Shown here: positions 33,591-42,249 of the stretch, in pieces
How positions within the stretch are numbered: position 1 is the stretch's first letter
Layout: each line of letters begins with the position of its first letter
From: Spirosoma sp. SC4-14
Lineage (GTDB): Bacteria > Bacteroidota > Bacteroidia > Cytophagales > Spirosomataceae
Assembly: GCF_037201965.1 (NCBI RefSeq)
Contig: NZ_CP147518.1
Span: 371,001 to 435,000, forward strand
Direction of reading: 5' to 3'
DNA length: 64,000 nucleotides
Position numbers and translations under genes: made by a program
Notes under the pieces: model-generated
What the model was told of the DNA's origin: nothing
The model's input: the letters and a program-made list of their open reading frames with translations, nothing else
The model's database searches: none

Positions 33591-34679
33591 TTATTGAGTT
33601 AGCTCGTCGAGAGCCAAAATATTGCTAATCTCAGGCTGAAGAGCTTTCGCTAGTATTCTAATTACGGCTTCGGCATTGGCTTTATTATCGGCTCTATTGG
33701 AGAAATAAGCCATCAGAAAGCGGCTGGAAGGTATCGACACCACGAAATTATTGAACCCGCAGGTCGTGCCCGAATGAAACAGAATTGGGCTGGCCGGTTG
33801 CTGATAGAACCATCCAGCGCCATAATAACTGCTTCTATAAGAACGAATGGCTTTGCCGGTACGGGCTAACACGGCATTCAGATTGAGTAATGTATTGGTT
33901 TGCAATGCTTCGATCCATTTCCGATAATCGGTCAGGGAAGTATATACACCGCCGTCACCTTTGGTGGCGCTCGTCAGGCTCTGGTCCGAAAAAACATAGG
34001 CATTCCCTTGTTTGCGGTATCCCATTGCCCGGTTTGGAATAGGCTTTCCCGCTTCATACACAACGGACTCGGTCATGTGCAATGGCTGGAATATTCGCTG
34101 TTTGATAAATGTAGCAAACGACAGCCCCGATACCCGTTCAATAAGCAATGCCAAAAGGCAATAGGCCGAGTTGCTATAGCGAAATTGGCTCCCTGGTTCG
34201 AAATACACCGAATCCTGGTCTTTAAGCAAGCGTAGTACATCGGCATCCAGTAATTGTTCTTTTTGATTCGAATTCATAACTGATTCGTAATCCAGCACTC
34301 CCGATGTATGGGTAAGCAAATGGCTGATCCGCACTTTTTTACCAACCGTTGGCTGCCACTCCGGAAAAAAACGAATCAACGGATCGTCAAGCGAAAGCTT
34401 CCTGTCTTTTTCCAGCAACAAAATCCCCATTGCCGTAAACTGCTTTGAGACTGATGCCATGCGAAAATTAGTTTTGGGACTTATGGCTGCTTTCGTTTTT
34501 TGATTTGCCAGGCCGTAGCCTTTTTGATAGACAGCTTTACCATCAACAACAACCAGCAGTGCTGCTCCCGGCCGATCGGCCGGGATGGTTGCTTGCATTA
34601 AAGAATCGAGCTGGTCGGATAGTTGTGCATAAACTGAGGTAGCCGACAGTAAGAAGGCCATTGTCAGACATTTCGTCAT
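33591..34679 (-). CDS. Exported serine hydrolase, class C beta-lactamase fold
   Basis: A 362-residue protein with a signal peptide (about 18 residues, cleaved after VYA). Catalytic features of the beta-lactamase/DD-peptidase superfamily are SVSK (S76, K79), YSN (168-170) and HSGTT near residue 307 in place of KTG. Such proteins act as esterases, D-aminopeptidases or penicillin-binding hydrolases; true beta-lactam resistance should not be assumed. It is tightly packed between the symporter (6 bp) and inositol oxygenase genes. Confidence 0.85.
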   Translation of the reverse strand: MTKCLTMAFLLSATSVYAQLSDQLDSLMQATIPADRPGAALLVVVDGKAVYQKGYGLANQKTKAAISPKTNFRMASVSKQFTAMGILLLEKDRKLSLDDPLIRFFPEWQPTVGKKVRISHLLTHTSGVLDYESVMNSNQKEQLLDADVLRLLKDQDSVYFEPGSQFRYSNSAYCLLALLIERVSGLSFATFIKQRIFQPLHMTESVVYEAGKPIPNRAMGYRKQGNAYVFSDQSLTSATKGDGGVYTSLTDYRKWIEALQTNTLLNLNAVLARTGKAIRSYRSSYYGAGWFYQQPASPILFHSGTTCGFNNFVVSIPSSRFLMAYFSNRADNKANAEAVIRILAKALQPEISNILALDELTQ

Positions 34680-34685
34680 GGGGTT

Positions 34686-36314
34686 CTACCAGAATACGGC
34701 GTACAATACAGCCAAAATACTGAAAATTCCAATGGAACCCACAACAAACGAAGGGGATACCCGAAACATCTGCCGATCGATAATAAGCCCTTTCACCCGA
34801 ACCGGATCGACTAGCGATATCACGACCATGATGGCTACATCAATGCAGAATACCCAGGTGGTGCGGTGAAGAAACGGTATTGGGTCAGATTCAGTACCAA
34901 AGAGATGGGTTACTTCAGGCCAGAATTTGAGTAGCGTCGATAGCGGAATGGTTAAAATGGCCACCGTTAAAGCGGCCCGGTTGGTTGCCCGTTTCCAGAA
35001 AAAACCTAAAAGGAAAATAGCAAATACACCTGGTGTAATAAAATTAGTGTATTCCTGGATGTATTGATAAACCTGATCGAGCGACCGCAACATGGGTGCC
35101 AGGGCAACAGCAATCAGAAAGGCGACAACAACGGCCCAGCGTCCGATGGTTACCAGCTTCTGTTCCGATGCCTTGTTGTCGATGTATTTTTTGTAAATAT
35201 CGAGCGTAAAGATGGTTGATATTGAATTGGCCTTACCGGCCAACGATGCGACCACGGCGGCTGTCAAAGCCGCAAAGGCCAGCCCTTTCATGCCAACGGG
35301 CAGTAGATTCATCAGTACAGGATAGGCATGGTCGGGTTTCACAGCGCCAGAGGCATCGGTCATGGCAGCCTGGAACGTGCCATGCTGGTATAGAACAAAA
35401 GCAGCAATTCCCGGAATGACGACAATAAGCGGAATCATTAGTTTGAGGAATGCCGCAAACAGAATACCGCTACGAGCCGTTTTCAGATCGGCCCCCAGGG
35501 CTCGTTGCACAATATACTGATTGCAGCCCCAATACGAAAAATTGTTGATCCACATACCGCCCGTAACCAGTGCCATACCTGGCAGAACCTCGTAATAGGG
35601 ATGACCTTTTGGGAAGAACATGTGGAAATGGCTATCGGCATGCTGGCGCAAACTTAACAAACCGTTCCAGACGCTTCCGCTACCGGTTTCCTGAGCAACC
35701 AGTTGCAGCGCAAGGTAAGTAACAACCAGCCCGCCAAAAACCAGCACCACCACCTGAATAACGTCGGTATAACCAATCACTTTCATGCCGCCCAGCGTAA
35801 TGAAAATGGCGAAAATAGCTAGTCCCAGTGTGCAAACAGTAAAGGAGATTCCGGCCAGCGACTCAATGGCAATAGCCCCCAGATACAGAATCGACGTCAG
35901 GTTAACCAGCACATAAACGACCAGCCAGAATATGGCCAGAATAGTGCTGACCGTATCGCTGTAGCGTTGTGCCAGAAACTGCGGCATGGTGTAGATATGG
36001 TTGCGCAGGTAAATCGGAATAAAATAGATGGCAACAATGACCAGCGTTGCGGCTGCAATCCACTCATACGACGAAATGGCTAACCCCATCGCAAAACCCG
36101 AACCCGCCATCCCAATAAAATGCTCGGCTGAGATGTTTGACGCGATCAGTGAGGCTCCAATGGCCCACCAGGTTAAGGAGCCTTCGGCCAGAAAAAAATC
36201 GGTGGTATTAATGGTTTTTTGTCGCCGACGGCGGTAAACCCAGTAGCCATAACCGACAACAATAACCAGGTAAAGAAAAAAAACGAGGTAATCGGCTGTT
36301 GCAAGGTGATTCAT
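34686..36314 (-). CDS. Sodium/sugar or inositol symporter, vSGLT-like
   Basis: From MNHLATADYL at 36314 the product has 542 residues and about 14 membrane segments. It is a clear paralogue of the protein at 5391-7055: both have FFLAEGSLTWWAIG, SLIASNISAE and NQYI-QRALGADLKTAR, and both end LYAVFW. Its position upstream of the serine hydrolase and inositol oxygenase genes makes myo-inositol a good candidate substrate. The frame runs further to 36362 through the terminator and is rejected there. Confidence 0.87.
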   Translation of the reverse strand: MNHLATADYLVFFLYLVIVVGYGYWVYRRRRQKTINTTDFFLAEGSLTWWAIGASLIASNISAEHFIGMAGSGFAMGLAISSYEWIAAATLVIVAIYFIPIYLRNHIYTMPQFLAQRYSDTVSTILAIFWLVVYVLVNLTSILYLGAIAIESLAGISFTVCTLGLAIFAIFITLGGMKVIGYTDVIQVVVLVFGGLVVTYLALQLVAQETGSGSVWNGLLSLRQHADSHFHMFFPKGHPYYEVLPGMALVTGGMWINNFSYWGCNQYIVQRALGADLKTARSGILFAAFLKLMIPLIVVIPGIAAFVLYQHGTFQAAMTDASGAVKPDHAYPVLMNLLPVGMKGLAFAALTAAVVASLAGKANSISTIFTLDIYKKYIDNKASEQKLVTIGRWAVVVAFLIAVALAPMLRSLDQVYQYIQEYTNFITPGVFAIFLLGFFWKRATNRAALTVAILTIPLSTLLKFWPEVTHLFGTESDPIPFLHRTTWVFCIDVAIMVVISLVDPVRVKGLIIDRQMFRVSPSFVVGSIGIFSILAVLYAVFW

Positions 36315-36325
36315 GCGGGTAGGAA

Positions 36326-36374
36326 TATAAAAAGTGGGTGTCTTGTTGACAAAGCAAGACACCCACTTTTTATA
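36326..36374. terminator. Perfect 20-bp hairpin between accC and the symporter
   Basis: The arms 36326-36345 and 36355-36374 are exact complements with a 9-nt loop and end in A/T runs. On the minus strand it follows accC and precedes the symporter, so it ends the acc operon. Confidence 0.9.
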
Positions 36375-36410
36375 CCAGATTGATGAAGCTCGTTTCTACC
36401 GGCAGCAGTG

Positions 36411-37754
36411 TTATAGCTTACTGAAATCGAATGTTTCCAGAAAAGCAGTTGTAAACTGACCCGATTTGAATTTAGGATCGTCCATGAGCTTAATGTGGAA
36501 TGGAATCGTGGTTTTAATTCCTTCGATAACAAACTCCTGTAGCGCCCGTTTCATCCGTGTTATAACCTCTTCGCGCGATTGGCCCGAAACGATCAGTTTC
36601 GCAATCATAGAGTCATAATTAGGCGGAATCGTGTAGCCTGTGTATACATGACTATCGACCCGAACGCCATGACCGCCGGGCATATGCAAAACGGTAATCT
36701 TACCAGGCGACGGACGGAAACCATTGGCAGGATCTTCAGCATTGATCCGGCATTCCATCGCGTAGAGCTTTGGCGTATAATTCCGCCCCGAAATTTCGAC
36801 TCCGGCTGCTACTTTAATTTGCTCCTTGATTAGATCAAAATCCGTTACTTCTTCGGTAATGGGGTGCTCAACCTGAATCCGGGTATTCATTTCCATGAAA
36901 TAGAATTTCCCGTGTTTGTCGACAAGGAACTCAACCGTTCCGGCGCCTTCGTAACCAATAGCCTGAGCACCTTTTATTGCAGCCTGCCCCATTTCTTCAC
37001 GAAGTTCGGCCGATACAATTGGGGAAGGAGTTTCTTCAACCAGTTTTTGGTGACGGCGCTGGATCGAACAGTCGCGCTCCGAAAGGTGGCAGACTTTGCC
37101 AAACTGGTCGCCAACAATCTGAATTTCGATGTGCCGGGGTTCTTCAACGAATTTCTCCAGATAGAGCCCATCGTTGCCAAAGGCAGCCCCTGCTTCGGTG
37201 CGGGCGTCGTTCCAGGCTTTCTCAAACTCGCTTTCAGCCCGGATAATCCGCATACCTCGGCCACCACCACCGGCAGTTGCCTTCACAATAACGGGATAAC
37301 CCATTTCGGCCGAGAGTTTCTTGCCTTGCTCAATGGATTCAAGCAACCCATCGGAACCCGGTATGACGGGTACACCAGCCGATTTCATGGTTGCTTTGGC
37401 GGTTGCCTTATCGCCCATTCCATTAATCTGTTCGGCGGTAGCACCAATGAACTTAATACCGTAATCGGCGCAGATTTGCGAGAATTCGGCGTTTTCAGAA
37501 AGAAATCCGTAGCCAGGGTGTATGGCATCGGCACCAGTCACTTCGGCGGCCGATATGATGCTGGGAATACTCAGGTAGGATTGCTTGCTAACGGGTGGGC
37601 CAATACAAACAGCCTCGTCGGCAAAGCGGACATGCAAGCTATCGCGGTCGGCAGTCGAATAAACGGCGACGGTTTTAATACCCATTTCGCGGCATGTCCG
37701 AATAATCCGAAGTGCGATTTCTCCCCGGTTGGCAATAAGAATTTTCTTAAACAT
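36411..37754 (-). CDS. accC: Acetyl-CoA carboxylase, biotin carboxylase subunit
   Basis: From [18 protein letters not shown] at 37754 the protein has 447 residues, the normal length. ATP-grasp features: [23 protein letters not shown] (glycine-rich loop), [28 protein letters not shown] and the C-terminal IAKLIVSG. It carboxylates the biotin of AccB with bicarbonate and ATP. It follows accB on the minus strand, separated by 95 bp that contain a long inverted repeat. Confidence 0.95.
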   Translation of the reverse strand: MFKKILIANRGEIALRIIRTCREMGIKTVAVYSTADRDSLHVRFADEAVCIGPPVSKQSYLSIPSIISAAEVTGADAIHPGYGFLSENAEFSQICADYGIKFIGATAEQINGMGDKATAKATMKSAGVPVIPGSDGLLESIEQGKKLSAEMGYPVIVKATAGGGGRGMRIIRAESEFEKAWNDARTEAGAAFGNDGLYLEKFVEEPRHIEIQIVGDQFGKVCHLSERDCSIQRRHQKLVEETPSPIVSAELREEMGQAAIKGAQAIGYEGAGTVEFLVDKHGKFYFMEMNTRIQVEHPITEEVTDFDLIKEQIKVAAGVEISGRNYTPKLYAMECRINAEDPANGFRPSPGKITVLHMPGGHGVRVDSHVYTGYTIPPNYDSMIAKLIVSGQSREEVITRMKRALQEFVIEGIKTTIPFHIKLMDDPKFKSGQFTTAFLETFDFSKL

Positions 37755-37764
37755 GGTATAAATG

Positions 37765-37842
37765 AGTGAATGAGTGAATGAGTGATTGAGTGAAAAAATA
37801 GGCGTCGGCTTATTCACTCAATCACTCATTCACTCATTCACT
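37765..37842. repeat. Perfect 30-bp inverted repeat inside the accB-accC operon
   Basis: The arms 37765-37794 and 37813-37842 match without error around an 18-nt loop. Each arm is itself made of tandem 8-mers GAGTGAAT with one variant, GAGTGATT. It occupies nearly all of the accB-accC gap, ending 10 bp from the accC start. In mRNA it would fold very stably between two genes whose products are needed in fixed ratio. Confidence 0.85.
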
Positions 37843-37849
37843 AATTGAT

Positions 37850-38338
37850 TTAAATGGGTTCTACCAAAAACAGCGGCTGGTCGTATTCGACCGGTGTAGC
37901 GTTCTCAACGAGTACTTTTACGATACGGCCCGATACTTCAGACTCGATTTCGTTGAAAAGTTTCATGGCCTCGATAATACAAACTACTTTTCCTTCACTT
38001 ACAGTGTCGCCTATTTCAACGAAAGCCGGGGTTTCCGGATTCGAGGAGCGATAGAAGGTGCCGATCATTGGCGATTTGATCGTAATGAAGTTTGAGGTAT
38101 CTGCTTTAGGCGTTGCGACAACGGCTGGTGTTGCCACAGCCGCCGGGGCCGACTGTGGCTGTGGAGCAGCTACAGGAGCGGCTGGGGCAGTAGGAGCAGG
38201 AGCCGCTGCTGGAGCTGCGGGTGCACCTATACCATAGCGCTTTACACTAATTTTAAGATCGGCTGTCTCAATGTTGACTTCGTCCAGACCCGATTGCGAG
38301 ATGAAGTCGATAAGTTGCTGAATGTCTTTTGTATTCAT
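37850..38338 (-). CDS. accB: Biotin carboxyl carrier protein of acetyl-CoA carboxylase
   Basis: A 162-residue BCCP. The biotinylation motif is EAMKLFNE with lysine K126. Residues 36-80 are a long Ala/Pro/Val linker. The N-terminal 30 residues form the usual short helical region (DIQQLIDFISQSGLDEVNIE). It carries CO2 from AccC to the carboxyltransferase. It is followed by accC and preceded by efp. Confidence 0.95.
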   Translation of the reverse strand: MNTKDIQQLIDFISQSGLDEVNIETADLKISVKRYGIGAPAAPAAAPAPTAPAAPVAAPQPQSAPAAVATPAVVATPKADTSNFITIKSPMIGTFYRSSNPETPAFVEIGDTVSEGKVVCIIEAMKLFNEIESEVSGRIVKVLVENATPVEYDQPLFLVEPI

Positions 38339-38430
38339 AGTTTAGGAGTGAGAAAAGAGAAGCGAAGAGTATGATCATAAAGTTGACCTGGGCCAGTCTT
38401 TTGGTTCATCTCTCACCCCTCACTTCTCGT

Positions 38431-38994
38431 TTATTTCACTCGTTCTACGTATTCGCGTGTGCGGGTGTCGACCCGGATTTTTTCACCAGAGTCAATAAAG
38501 AGGGGGACCATAATTTTGGCACCAGACTCTACTTCAACCCGTTTTTTGGGGCTGTTGGCCGTGTCGCCTTTAATACCCGGTTCGGCATAGGTTACTTCCA
38601 GCTCAACAAACGGAGGCAGCTCACAGGAGAGCGGAGTCTCGTTTTCAGCATTAATCAGAATTTCAACTTCCTGACCTTCTTTCATCAGATCGGCACCATC
38701 AATAAGTTTTTCGTCGATGTTGATCTGGTCGAACGATTCCTGGTCCATAAAATTATAGCCTGCTTCGTCTTTATAGAGGTACTGGAATTTCCGGCGTTCT
38801 ACCCGGACCGGATAAATGGTTACACCCGAGTTGAAGGTGTTGTCAATTACGCGGCCAGTAGTCAGACTTTTTAATTTTGTACGAACAAAAGCAGCCCCTT
38901 TTCCAGGTTTTACGTGCTGAAATTCAGTGATTTGAAAAAGGTCGTTGTTGAAGTTTATGACCAGTCCGTTGCGGATATCTGCGGTCGTTGCCAT
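38431..38994 (-). CDS. efp: Elongation factor P
   Basis: A 187-residue EF-P with three beta-barrel domains. The tip lysine is K32 in VKPGKGAAFVRTK. The C-terminal signature KIMVPLFIDSGEKIRVDTRT is present. EF-P relieves ribosome stalling at polyproline stretches. No EpmA/EpmB modification gene is near. It is upstream of accB in the fatty-acid cluster. Confidence 0.96.
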   Translation of the reverse strand: MATTADIRNGLVINFNNDLFQITEFQHVKPGKGAAFVRTKLKSLTTGRVIDNTFNSGVTIYPVRVERRKFQYLYKDEAGYNFMDQESFDQINIDEKLIDGADLMKEGQEVEILINAENETPLSCELPPFVELEVTYAEPGIKGDTANSPKKRVEVESGAKIMVPLFIDSGEKIRVDTRTREYVERVK

Positions 38995-39058
38995 TTTTAC
39001 TAGTTTACAGTTTTTGTATTGGGTTTACGATTCTTGGCCTTTAATTTCAATATTAATG

Positions 39059-39066
39059 CAAAACTA
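39059..39066 (-). promoter_or_regulatory. Possible internal promoter before efp
   Basis: The minus strand reads TAGTTTTG, a TAnnTTTG match, in the gap between fabH and efp, giving a leader of about 60 nt. No clear TTG is seen upstream. It may allow efp-accBC expression separate from plsX-fabH. Confidence 0.4.
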
Positions 39067-39089
39067 TACACTAAAAATCGTAAACTTAT

Positions 39090-40073
39090 TTAATAAGCCC
39101 ACTTCACGTAGGCAGCGCCCCAGGTAAAGCCACCACCAAAAGCAGCCAGCACCAGGTTATCTCCTTTCTTAAGTTGCGATTCGTAATCGAACAGGCAAAG
39201 GGGGATCGTAGCGGCTGTGGTGTTGCCATACTTGTGAATATTCATCATGACTTTATCCGACTCGATTCCCATTCGATGAGCCGTGGCGTCAATAATTCGT
39301 TTATTAGCCTGATGGGGCACCAACCAGTTGACATCGTTGCCTGCCAGGTGGTTACGCTCCATAATTTCGGCCGATACATCGGCCATATTTTTGACTGCAA
39401 ATTTAAAAACTGCCGGACCGTCCTGATAAACATAGTGCCAGCGTTTTTCGACGGTTTCGTGGGTGGGTGGGTATCGGCTGCCACCTGCTTTTTGAAACAG
39501 ATGGTTTTGCCCAACACCGTCTGATTTGATAAGGGAGTCGATAACTCCGAAACCATCGGCATTAGGTTCGAGCATCACGGCTCCGGCTCCATCGCCAAAG
39601 AGCACGCAGGTAGCCCGGTCCGTATAATCGACGATAGCCGACATTTTATCGGCTCCAACAACGACTACTTTTTTGTATTTCCCTGTTTCGATAAACTGCG
39701 AACCGATAGTCAATGCATATAGGAAGCCGGAACAAGCCGCCTGCACATCGAAACTACCTACGTTGCGAATGCCAACCATATCGCAGATAAGGTTAGCTGT
39801 GCACGGAAATACATAATCGGGAGTTGTTGTAGCGCAAATCAGCAAGTCAACTTCTTCCGGTTTTATAGTAAGCTTTTCGAGTAGCCCAGCAACCGCTTTC
39901 GCACCCATGTGTGAAGAACCCATTCCTTCGCCCTTCAGAATATGGCGTTCTTTGATTCCCGTTCGGGTGGTAATCCATTCGTCGTTTGTATCCACCATAC
40001 GCTCCAGCTCAGCGTTTGTTAAGACGTAATCGGGAACATAGCCGTGGACTCCTGTTATGGCAGCTTTACTCAT
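39090..40073 (-). CDS. fabH: 3-oxoacyl-[acyl-carrier-protein] synthase III
   Basis: From [18 protein letters not shown] at 40073 the product has 327 residues. The catalytic triad is C114 (QAACSGF), H254 (VPHQANKRI) and N284 ([10 protein letters not shown]). It starts fatty-acid chains by condensing acyl-CoA with malonyl-ACP. It follows plsX, as in most bacteria. A five-codon extension to 40088 is possible but lacks support. Confidence 0.95.
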   Translation of the reverse strand: MSKAAITGVHGYVPDYVLTNAELERMVDTNDEWITTRTGIKERHILKGEGMGSSHMGAKAVAGLLEKLTIKPEEVDLLICATTTPDYVFPCTANLICDMVGIRNVGSFDVQAACSGFLYALTIGSQFIETGKYKKVVVVGADKMSAIVDYTDRATCVLFGDGAGAVMLEPNADGFGVIDSLIKSDGVGQNHLFQKAGGSRYPPTHETVEKRWHYVYQDGPAVFKFAVKNMADVSAEIMERNHLAGNDVNWLVPHQANKRIIDATAHRMGIESDKVMMNIHKYGNTTAATIPLCLFDYESQLKKGDNLVLAAFGGGFTWGAAYVKWAY

Positions 40074-40163
40074 AAGTTGGTGGTACAAATAGTTTTCAGT
40101 ATTCAGGTTTCGGTTTTGTGCAGAAGAGGATTCCGCAGAAAACGGTAGACAGAAAACTGCAAA

Positions 40164-41105
40164 CTAGCTGAGGGCGTGTGCAATTTTAGTGTAAGCGTCG
40201 GACTCAACCTGCCGGATGGCCAGACTAATCATATTTTTTATGGCTAATGGCGACGAGATACCGTGTGCGATAATTACGTTACCGTTAACACCCAGTATGG
40301 GGCTACCACCAACAGATTCGTAATTGGTTTTATCCAGAAATTCGTCGCTAATGCCACGTTCTTTGGCCATTACATAAAACGACTCGCCTAGCTTGAACAT
40401 CACATTTCCGGTAAATCCATCGGTAACAATGACGTCGGCTTTTCCGGCAAAGAGGTCTCCGCCTTCTATATTACCAACGAAATTAATTTTTCGACTGTCT
40501 TTCAGAAGCTGATGTGCGGCCTGAGCAACGAGCGATCCTTTTTGTTCTTCAGTGCCAATGTTCATCAGGGCTACCCGGGGCCGATCGATACCAAATGTAT
40601 ATTGGGCATAGATTGAGCCTATTTCGCCAAATTGTGTCAGCATTTCCGGCTTGCAGTCGGCATTGGCGCCAATGTCGAGCATAACTGCGTGGCCACCCGT
40701 AATTTGGGGAACAAAGCCCGCAATACAGGGGCGCATTACCCCTTCAATGGCTTTGATACTAAATAAGGCACCAACGTGCATTGCACCCGTGTTGCCCGCG
40801 CTACAGAATGCGTTAACCTGCCCGTCTTTCAAAAGCTTAAACCCAATTCCGATACTGGAATTGGGTTTCTGAGAAAGCGCCTTTGTAGGGTGCTCACTCA
40901 TCTCAATGACGTCGTCAGCATTGACCAATTCGATATTTGTAGCGGTCTCGGCTCCGTATTTCTGGATTAACTCCTGCACCACGGACTGTTTGCCAATCAG
41001 TACAATAGCTATATTATCCGGCAATTCAGCGGCAGCCATTACAACTCCTTCCACTATTGCTTCGGGAGCAAAATCGCCACCCATTGCGTCCACTGCAATT
41101 TTCAT
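40164..41105 (-). CDS. plsX: Phosphate acyltransferase PlsX
   Basis: A 313-residue PlsX: IAVDAMGGDFAPEAIVEG (3-20), SAGNTGAMHVGA, PRVALMNIGTEEQKG and GNIEGGDLFAGKADVIVTDG are family motifs. It converts acyl-ACP to acyl-phosphate for PlsY, the first step of phospholipid synthesis. It sits between rpmF and fabH in the conserved order. Confidence 0.95.
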   Translation of the reverse strand: MKIAVDAMGGDFAPEAIVEGVVMAAAELPDNIAIVLIGKQSVVQELIQKYGAETATNIELVNADDVIEMSEHPTKALSQKPNSSIGIGFKLLKDGQVNAFCSAGNTGAMHVGALFSIKAIEGVMRPCIAGFVPQITGGHAVMLDIGANADCKPEMLTQFGEIGSIYAQYTFGIDRPRVALMNIGTEEQKGSLVAQAAHQLLKDSRKINFVGNIEGGDLFAGKADVIVTDGFTGNVMFKLGESFYVMAKERGISDEFLDKTNYESVGGSPILGVNGNVIIAHGISSPLAIKNMISLAIRQVESDAYTKIAHALS

Positions 41106-41189
41106 TGACTCCGTTTGTTCAATACCTCCCAGCTAAGCTGGATTGCAAAAAAAGATGCGTAAAAATAGGGAGGTAGCGGGCAATAAAAA

Positions 41190-41231
41190 AGTATTTCGCG
41201 TTCATCTTCGGGGCGACGTCTGCGAAATACT
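41190..41231. terminator. Hairpin between rpmF and plsX
   Basis: AGTATTTCGC (41190-41199) pairs with GCGAAATACT (41222-41231) around a 22-nt loop. On the minus strand it follows rpmF. The lack of a long T run suggests partial termination or an mRNA-processing structure that separates a highly expressed ribosomal gene from plsX. Confidence 0.55.
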
Positions 41232-41250
41232 CTCTATAAATGGATGATAC

Positions 41251-41445
41251 CTAGGCCGTTTTAGCGTAATTCTCAATAATCATTTGGCCTTTATAAAAAA
41301 GATTACCCTCAAAAACGTGGGCATGATGACGCTCGTGAACTTCGCCAGTTTGGGCGTCGGTCGAAAGCGTTACGGCCGTAGCCTTGTAGTGGGTTCTGCG
41401 CTTATCGCGCCGGGTGCTTGAGTGGCGTCGTTTGGGATGTGCCAT
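41251..41445 (-). CDS. rpmF: 50S ribosomal protein L32
   Basis: A 64-residue basic protein, [20 protein letters not shown] at the N-terminus. The zinc-binding cysteines found in some L32 proteins are absent, giving the C-minus form usual for this group. It follows DUF177 by 67 bp, as across most bacteria. Confidence 0.96.
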   Translation of the reverse strand: MAHPKRRHSSTRRDKRRTHYKATAVTLSTDAQTGEVHERHHAHVFEGNLFYKGQMIIENYAKTA

Positions 41446-41512
41446 GATTCGTTATAGTTGTCTGTTTTCTGTTATCAGTTCCCAGCGATACAACCGTACG
41501 GCCGAAAACGGG

Positions 41513-42058
41513 TTAATTATCACTTAATTTCCGTAAGGCGGCCCAGCGAGGATCAATTTCGGGCTGGTCGTCTTCGTTATTCGGTTCTGCATCCGAGCGG
41601 TAAATTACTTTACCATTCTGCTCATCGTCAGCATCATCCTCTTCTTCGCTCCGAAAACGCGGATGCAGGCGTTTCATGGGAAGCGAGAGGCTAATGAACT
41701 CAAAAATGTAACGAGCCACGTTGATTGTTGCGGTATTACGTTCAATGAGTTCAATTTCGTCGCTTAGTTCCTCATTGTGGTCGCCAAACTTTAATAGCAT
41801 GGTTTGCTGCGTATCAACAGGCTCGTCATATTCGTCGAGGCTCCGATCGCAGGTTTGCTCAACGGTGCCTTTAATATGAAAATCGAGCCGGATCATCGTT
41901 TCTGACTTATCCAGCACCAAATGAGTCTGAATATTGCCCTTTTCGATCAGATCCTGTTCCAGCGCAGCAAAAAACGTATCGCCCGATGTAAAATCGTACT
42001 CGTAGCGTTTATTGTCCAGACCGACAATGTTTATGTCGTATGCGCGTAATGAGTTCAC
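41513..42058 (-). CDS. DUF177 (YceD-like) protein
   Basis: From the GTG at 42058 the protein has 181 residues (VNSLRAYDINIVGLDNKRYE onward). The core holds a Cys in VEQTCDRSLDEYDEP, as in DUF177, though the second cysteine of the usual pair is missing. The tail is very acidic (EEEDDADDEQ). DUF177 proteins are linked to 23S rRNA accumulation in plants and bacteria and are nearly always beside rpmF. The frame is open to 42226, but a TACCTTTG promoter at 42088-42095 lies in that extension, so the GTG start is preferred. Confidence 0.8.
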   Translation of the reverse strand: MNSLRAYDINIVGLDNKRYEYDFTSGDTFFAALEQDLIEKGNIQTHLVLDKSETMIRLDFHIKGTVEQTCDRSLDEYDEPVDTQQTMLLKFGDHNEELSDEIELIERNTATINVARYIFEFISLSLPMKRLHPRFRSEEEDDADDEQNGKVIYRSDAEPNNEDDQPEIDPRWAALRKLSDN

Positions 42059-42087
42059 CTCGTATCTGCCCTTCAAAAATAAGACCG

Positions 42088-42095
42088 CAAAGGTA
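42088..42095 (-). promoter_or_regulatory. -7 element of the DUF177-rpmF-plsX-fabH operon
   Basis: The minus strand reads TACCTTTG. It lies 30 nt before the GTG start at 42058. The -33 region has only a weak TTTACTG. This is likely the main promoter for the whole cluster. Confidence 0.6.
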
Positions 42096-42249
42096 CAAAA
42101 CGTTTGTGAATCAGTAAAGTGAAAGTCAGAAAAAAGGTTTTTTATGGCGGTTTTCGGCTTATGGTTTCCGATATTTCGGGCAGACACTTTTGCTGATAGC
42201 GTGCGTTTCTCAACTTGGGCCTGCATTCTATGAGTTAAGGCAATAGCTT

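Noticed and set aside
33591-34679. Reading the serine hydrolase as an antibiotic-resistance beta-lactamase
   Set aside because: Only the fold motifs (SVSK, YSN, HSG) are seen, which are shared with esterases and peptidases; nothing points to beta-lactams.
36864-37769. 301-codon frame on the + strand over accC
   Set aside because: It is antisense to a fully conserved biotin carboxylase and has no recognisable protein content; a shadow caused by codon bias.
38371-38874. 167-codon + strand frame over efp
   Set aside because: Antisense to conserved EF-P; no independent support.
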